DNA of 64,000 bases. It comes from JANWXD01 sp037446115 (GTDB lineage: Bacteria > Acidobacteriota > Terriglobia > Bryobacterales > Bryobacteraceae). The stretch spans positions 57,978-121,977 of the forward strand of contig JBBIJF010000012.1 of the NCBI GenBank assembly GCA_037446115.1, in the 5' to 3' direction. Under the pieces are notes generated by a model. That model did not search any database, was not told where the DNA came from, and saw nothing but the letters and a program-made list of their open reading frames with translations. Of this stretch, positions 60,127 through 64,000 are shown piece by piece (within the stretch, counting starts at the first letter, position 1; the number at the start of each line of letters is the position of its first letter). The position numbers were made by a program, and so were the translations under genes.

Positions 60127-63100
60127 ATGAGTCGGTGGTTTCTCTACGTCGTACTCACAATGGCAATCGCCGCTCAGGAGCGCGGCGAGATTCCGGTCGG
60201 TGCGCCCGCAGTGGCGAAAGGCGAGTCCGGCGCTGAGTCCTCAGCAAGGGCTTACCGGTCGGCGTCCGCCGGCGGTTCAAGCGAGGTTATCGACCGCAAA
60301 GTTCAGGACCGCATCCACGCAGGCGACCCGACTTTGCCTGTGTTCATTGTCCTTAAGAATCAGCCCCACCGGGAGGTGCTGGATCGTTGGGAGAGTCCAG
60401 CCCGCCTCTGGTTGCAGGTGGTGGAGGCTCGCTATGCCGAGGCTTCGAGCCGCCTGTTCCGCTCTGAGGCCGAAACGTCTCTGGCCCGTGCCGAGATGGA
60501 AAAGGCAATGCTCGAGGTTCGCCGAGCCGCCTTCACGGAAATCGAGGCCCGGATACGGCCCGAACAGGATGAGATTGCACAGCTCATCACACAGCTCGGT
60601 GGGCAGAACATCCACCGATATACTGTCATCAACATGCTGGCGGCAGATGTGCCTAGCGTGGTGATCGCCGCCTTGGCCGCACACCCTTCCGTCGCTGAGA
60701 TCAGTTTGGTTGAGAAGCAATCCGCTCAACTGGCCGTGAGCGTGCCGAGCTTGGGAGCGCCTGTCTTTTGGAATGCCGGCTACACCGGGGCAGGCGAGTC
60801 GGTCGCTGTCATGGACACTGGCGCCAGAACCAGCCATCTGGCCTTTTCGGGTTTGAACATCCTCAGCAGAGTGTTCCTCGATTATGGAAGGATGGACCCG
60901 TGCTTTGCGGATGATGCAAACTCGCCAATGGACTATCAAGGCCACGGCACGCATGTGGCCGGGATTGTTGCGAGCCGAGGGGCTCCTGGCTGGACCGCCT
61001 ATCTGGGCGTTGCCCCAGGTCTGGGAACACTGTACAACCTGAAGATTGGGTATCTTAACTGTGCTGGTGGCGGAAACGCGAACGACGTCGATGTATTGGC
61101 TGCCGTGGACTGGGCAGTCCAACAAGCTCCGTGGGTCAAGATCTTCAACTACAGCTTGGGGAGCGACACGACCGGCGATGACGATGTCTGCGCAAGGCGC
61201 TTCGACTACTTCGCCGACACCTATGGCCTAACGATCTCAATCTCAGCGGGTAACGAAAGCAGGAGCGGCTTTCTGGGCTTGTGGACGAATCCCGGGCCGG
61301 TAACTTCTCCCGGCATCGGTTATAACGTGATCACTGTCGCTGCCATGAACACCCAGGGCACGATTGACCGCAGCGACGACGACATCGCGATCTTCAGCAG
61401 CCGGGGCCCCACTGTGGGCGGGAGAAAAAAGCCGGACATCGCGGCTCCTGGCGGGCTGCGGGACCGATGGGACCTTTTGCAATTAGCCTGGATTCCAGAT
61501 CTCGGGATCTATTCCGCTGCGTACAACTCGGACGCATTCCTGCCTATGCCGGGCACCAGCATGGCTGCACCGCACATTGCCGGGTCAGCGGCTCTACTAC
61601 GCCAGGCCGGTGTGCGAGACCCGCTGGCTATCAAGGCGCTGCTCCTGAATACGACCGATTGGCTTGACTGGGGCAACGACCGAGGCTGGGGCTACGCCAA
61701 CCTCAGCCGCGCTTTCGCCCAGCGCAGCAACGTACTCACCTCAACCCTGTCCGCAGGTCGAGTGCGGCTGTATAAGGGTGTGGCGAACGGCCTCTTTTAC
61801 TCCACTCTTACCTGGAACCGGTCCGTCACTTGGAACCGGTCGATTTCGCAAACACCGACCGGAGGCTGCCTATCGGATCTGGATCTTTTCCTTTACAACG
61901 CTTCCTCAGGTGCGACGCTCAGCTTTTCAATCTCCGGGATCGACAATGTGGAGAAAGCCTACACTACTGTGTACGGCCCAGTGGTGGTCAATGTCACCCA
62001 CTGGTCACAGGGCTCTTGTCGAGCTCCGGAAAGCTTTGGCCTAGCCTTTTCGGAAGCAGGCTTCCAAGCCGCCACGGGACCCGTGCTCAACGCGTCCTGC
62101 ACCGCGCCGACCACTGTGGCGCCCGGCGCTCAGTTTTCTGTTTTGTGCACGATCAGCAACGGCGGCGATCTTACCGCCTTCTCCGTGCAAGGGGCGCTGG
62201 CGTTCGCGGGAAGCGGGAGCAGCACTTCCCAGGACTTCGGGACGATTCCGCCGGGTGGATCGTCCACAAAGACATGGTTGGTCACCGCGCCAGCCTCCAG
62301 CGGCACCTTTGTGTTGCAACTCGCAGCCCAGAGCGACTCGTTCGGCGGACTCTTTTCGGGCTCGGCCAGTCTCACATTCTCAACCGGAAACCAAGTGCCC
62401 CAAGTGGCTTCGGTCAGCCCGGCGTCGGGCAGCGGTGCAACGCGAACGTTCACGTTCACTTTTTTGGACCCTGACGGCTGGCAAGACCTTAACGTGGTCA
62501 ACCTGTTGATCAACTTCTGGCTGGACGGGCGGAACTCATGCTACCTGGCTTACAGCCGGCCCCTGGGGGTGCTCTACCTGGTTAACGACCTGGGTACCGC
62601 GCTGCTGCCCGAACTCTACCTGGGTAGTGGGGGCAGCATCAGCAACAGCCAGTGCACGATCTACGGCGCGGGCTCCTCAGCTTCAGGTAGTGGCAACACG
62701 CTGACCCTGACCCTGAATATGAGCTTTGCACCGGGCTACGCAGGCACCAAGATCATCTACATGGCCGCTCGGGACACGGCCGGGAACAACTCGGGATGGC
62801 AGCGGATGGGGGTGTGGACGGTGCCTGGCGGCCCTGTCACTTCCCCCGCCGTGGTGGGCATGACGCCGCAGCGTGGCAGCGGTGCGGGGCCGACCACGTT
62901 CGCCTTCCAGTTTTCGGACACGGACGGCTGGCAGGACTTGGGGGTGGTGAACATCCTGGTTAACGACTGGCTGGATGGGCGGAATGCTTGCTACATCGCT
63001 TACAGTCGTCCGCTGGGGGTGCTGTATTTGGTCAACGACGCTGGCACGGCCCTGCTGCCGGGGCTGTACCTAGGTAGTGGGAGCAGTGTAAGTAACAGCC

Positions 63101-63279
63101 AGTGCACGATTTATGGCGCTGGGTCGTTTGCCTCGGGCAGCGGAAACACTCTCACGCTCACCTTGAACATGAGCTTCCAGCCCGCCTTCGCGGGCAACCG
63201 GGCCTTCTACCTGGCCGCCCGCGACATACTGGAACACAACTCCGGGTGGCAGGTCATGGGAACGTGGACCGTGCCGTGA
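60127..63279 (+). CDS. Exported subtilase (S8) with two C-terminal 125-residue domains
   Basis: The 1050-residue protein starts at ATG 60127 with a hydrophobic leader (SRWFLYVVLTMAIAAQ). A propeptide-like helical region follows (about 90-200). The S8 triad is complete: Asp230 in VAVMDTGARTSH, His273 in GHGTHVAGIVAS, Ser478 in GTSMAAPHIAGSA. After the protease come a beta domain (residues about 640-760) and two 125-residue domains joined by a Gly/Pro-rich linker. The protein ends ...TWTVP, exactly at the end of the last domain, as in the metzincin. Both proteases are probably exported and may share a fate set by the tail. A TAGAAT box lies upstream at about 60084. Confidence 0.92.
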   Translation: MSRWFLYVVLTMAIAAQERGEIPVGAPAVAKGESGAESSARAYRSASAGGSSEVIDRKVQDRIHAGDPTLPVFIVLKNQPHREVLDRWESPARLWLQVVEARYAEASSRLFRSEAETSLARAEMEKAMLEVRRAAFTEIEARIRPEQDEIAQLITQLGGQNIHRYTVINMLAADVPSVVIAALAAHPSVAEISLVEKQSAQLAVSVPSLGAPVFWNAGYTGAGESVAVMDTGARTSHLAFSGLNILSRVFLDYGRMDPCFADDANSPMDYQGHGTHVAGIVASRGAPGWTAYLGVAPGLGTLYNLKIGYLNCAGGGNANDVDVLAAVDWAVQQAPWVKIFNYSLGSDTTGDDDVCARRFDYFADTYGLTISISAGNESRSGFLGLWTNPGPVTSPGIGYNVITVAAMNTQGTIDRSDDDIAIFSSRGPTVGGRKKPDIAAPGGLRDRWDLLQLAWIPDLGIYSAAYNSDAFLPMPGTSMAAPHIAGSAALLRQAGVRDPLAIKALLLNTTDWLDWGNDRGWGYANLSRAFAQRSNVLTSTLSAGRVRLYKGVANGLFYSTLTWNRSVTWNRSISQTPTGGCLSDLDLFLYNASSGATLSFSISGIDNVEKAYTTVYGPVVVNVTHWSQGSCRAPESFGLAFSEAGFQAATGPVLNASCTAPTTVAPGAQFSVLCTISNGGDLTAFSVQGALAFAGSGSSTSQDFGTIPPGGSSTKTWLVTAPASSGTFVLQLAAQSDSFGGLFSGSASLTFSTGNQVPQVASVSPASGSGATRTFTFTFLDPDGWQDLNVVNLLINFWLDGRNSCYLAYSRPLGVLYLVNDLGTALLPELYLGSGGSISNSQCTIYGAGSSASGSGNTLTLTLNMSFAPGYAGTKIIYMAARDTAGNNSGWQRMGVWTVPGGPVTSPAVVGMTPQRGSGAGPTTFAFQFSDTDGWQDLGVVNILVNDWLDGRNACYIAYSRPLGVLYLVNDAGTALLPGLYLGSGSSVSNSQCTIYGAGSFASGSGNTLTLTLNMSFQPAFAGNRAFYLAARDILEHNSGWQVMGTWTVP
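62452..62826 (+). repeat. 125-residue C-terminal domain, subtilase copy 1
   Basis: Codons for 125 residues, TFTFLDPDGWQDLNVVNLLI to GVWTVP. Cys residues lie in DGRNSCYLAY and SNSQCTIYG. It is followed by a linker with SPAVVGMTPQRGSGAGP, close to the metzincin linker. Confidence 0.8.
62902..63276 (+). repeat. 125-residue C-terminal domain, subtilase copy 2
   Basis: Codons for 125 residues, AFQFSDTDGWQDLGVVNILV to TWTVP, ending at the stop codon. The DNA of copies 1 and 2 is still close (for example the GGTAGTGGGGGCAGC/GGTAGTGGGAGCAGT and CAGCCAGTGCACGAT segments), so the duplication is fairly recent or kept similar by conversion. Confidence 0.8.
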
Positions 63280-63283
63280 GAAA

Positions 63284-63751
63284 TCAGCCACTTTCGCTCC
63301 CTCGCTCGGGTTCAGCACCAAAGAGCTGCTCACACTCGCGAGACACAGTGTCAACGATCTGCATTTCCGGGGTCACGCCCATGTGTTTCAGTTCGGACGC
63401 CAGGCGATCCGCCAAGTCCAACATGGGCTTGGCATGGCGAACTTCCCAGGCGAACTTCAAGAATTCCTTGGCGTATAGCTCGGGCCGGAAGTACTGCTCG
63501 GCGAACTTCCTTGCTCTTGAACCCAGTGCCTGCCGTGTGCCGCCATCTGTGATTAATCGCCTAAGCGCCCAAGTCAGGTCGTGTTGCTCGTCCTCGGTGC
63601 GCATCTTCATGACACAGTCGTCCGGGAGCTCACTGTAGAAGCCCGTATTCGTCACGATAACAGCCTTGCCGTGCAGCATCTCCTCGACCAGCGAGGCGGA
63701 AGCCCCCTCTATACTCGGAAAGCGTAGATTCACGTTCATTGGCGATTCCAC
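63284..63751 (-). pseudogene. C-terminal fragment of a GT4-type glycosyltransferase
   Basis: The 155 residues from ATG 63751 correspond only to the C-terminal half of a GT4 enzyme: NVNLRFPSIEGASASLVEEMLHG (donor-binding E-x7-E region), GKAVIVTNTGFYSELPDDCV, then a helical tail with ARKFAEQYFRPELYAKEFLKF. No N-terminal half is found upstream; bases 63752-63912 are AT-richer and hold no coding continuation. It is probably a truncated relic, although a translated stub is possible. It resembles the complete enzyme at 11891-12994. Confidence 0.65.
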
Positions 63752-63912
63752 ACCCCACTGTTAGTTCTAATGTAATTGTACTCAAAGGTGACCTGCGCTA
63801 CCCGCAACCGCGCCAGGCCACGCCTTGGCCTTGCGGCGTCCTCCAAACCCAAGCGGCCCACGCTACGTGCGACCCCGGCCGGGGTGCTACAATAGCTCAA
63901 ATCGAAACACCT

Positions 63913-64000
63913 ATGCTCCGTCGTGCGTTGATCACCGGCATTACGGGTCAGGACGGATCCTATCTGGCCGAGTTCCTGCTCGCCAAAGGCTACGAGGTCC
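63913..64000 (+). CDS. gmd: GDP-mannose 4,6-dehydratase, N-terminal part (cut by the window edge)
   Basis: The first 29 residues read MLRRALITGITGQDGSYLAE and then FLLAKGYEV, matching the N-terminal nucleotide-binding motif (TGxxGQDGSYLAE) of GDP-mannose 4,6-dehydratase. The enzyme makes GDP-4-keto-6-deoxymannose, the precursor of GDP-fucose and other deoxyhexoses for surface glycans. The rest lies beyond base 64000. An AT-rich stretch upstream (63752-63912) probably holds its promoter. Confidence 0.9.
   Translation, partial: MLRRALITGITGQDGSYLAEFLLAKGYEV

Overview
The window looks like a stretch of chromosome from a member of the Acidobacteriota, most likely the Bryobacteraceae/Solibacteres. 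The evidence is high-GC coding sequence, a small secreted protein of the type first described in Solibacter usitatus (54123-54956), several secreted or lipoprotein enzymes typical of that phylum, and a MoxR/DUF58/von Willebrand-A cluster. This placement is inference from gene content; there is no rRNA here. One tRNA gene, tRNA-Arg(CCG), is present.

Layout. 1-1031: the tail of an unidentified gene and a membrane-anchored coiled-coil protein. 1050-7976 (minus): a metabolic cluster of SDR, MFS transporter, Old Yellow Enzyme-type oxidoreductase, HIT protein, class III aminotransferase and Gfo/Idh/MocA oxidoreductase. 8005-11224 (minus): three poorly known proteins, one with a PD-(D/E)XK-like signature. 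11244-12994 (plus): YggS and a glycosyltransferase. 12999-28686 (minus, apart from one doubtful plus-strand ORF): a flagellar locus with fliM, flbD, motA, motB, fliW, csrA, a TPR-glycosyltransferase, fliC, fliD, a FliT-like gene, flgB, flgC, fliE, fliF, fliG, fliH, fliI and fliJ. 28798-32402 (minus): an exported RraA-like protein, an HDOD protein and an LssY_C protein. 32447-34154 (plus): a nitrilase-family hydrolase, a small protein and YggX. 34144-36777 (minus): a radical SAM protein followed by an ATP-grasp ligase. 36845-38072 (plus): a CYTH protein and a small membrane protein. 38160-44467 (plus): MoxR, DUF58 and two von Willebrand-A-type membrane proteins. 44506-54956 is mostly plus strand: a Tat-exported SelA-like PLP protein, DUF885 lipoprotein, signal peptidase I, a zinc-peptidase-like protein, a thioredoxin-like protein, tRNA-Arg, a GH29 fucosidase and the Solibacter-type protein. 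On the minus strand in the same region lie a GT2 glycosyltransferase, a DUF2905 protein and a xylose-isomerase-like protein. 54998-63279: a metzincin-type protease and a subtilase that share a repeated C-terminal domain, separated by a decayed IS1380 element. The right edge holds a glycosyltransferase fragment and the start of gmd.

Main points. (1) The radical SAM gene at 35401-36777 very probably encodes a selenoprotein: its first in-frame UGA falls in a C-[UGA]-A-E-P context, reading continues for 11 residues to a second UGA, and a hairpin lies immediately 3' of the first UGA. The extended gene ends six bases before the ATP-grasp gene. (2) The CsrA/FliW/flagellin switch is visible in the DNA: a near-consensus CsrA site covers the fliC ribosome-binding site, and the fliW start region exists twice with a GGA-containing core in each copy. 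(3) Four copies of a roughly 125-residue domain end the two secreted proteases, and both proteins stop exactly at the end of the last copy. (4) Five genes have a TA(G/C)AAT box only 7-9 bases before the start codon, suggesting leaderless mRNAs. (5) FliM lacks the usual N-terminal CheY-binding motif.

No stretch over 300 bases lacks a gene candidate. The longest gap between confident genes (27375-27771) holds a doubtful plus-strand ORF. The next longest is 37412-37625, where I see nothing.
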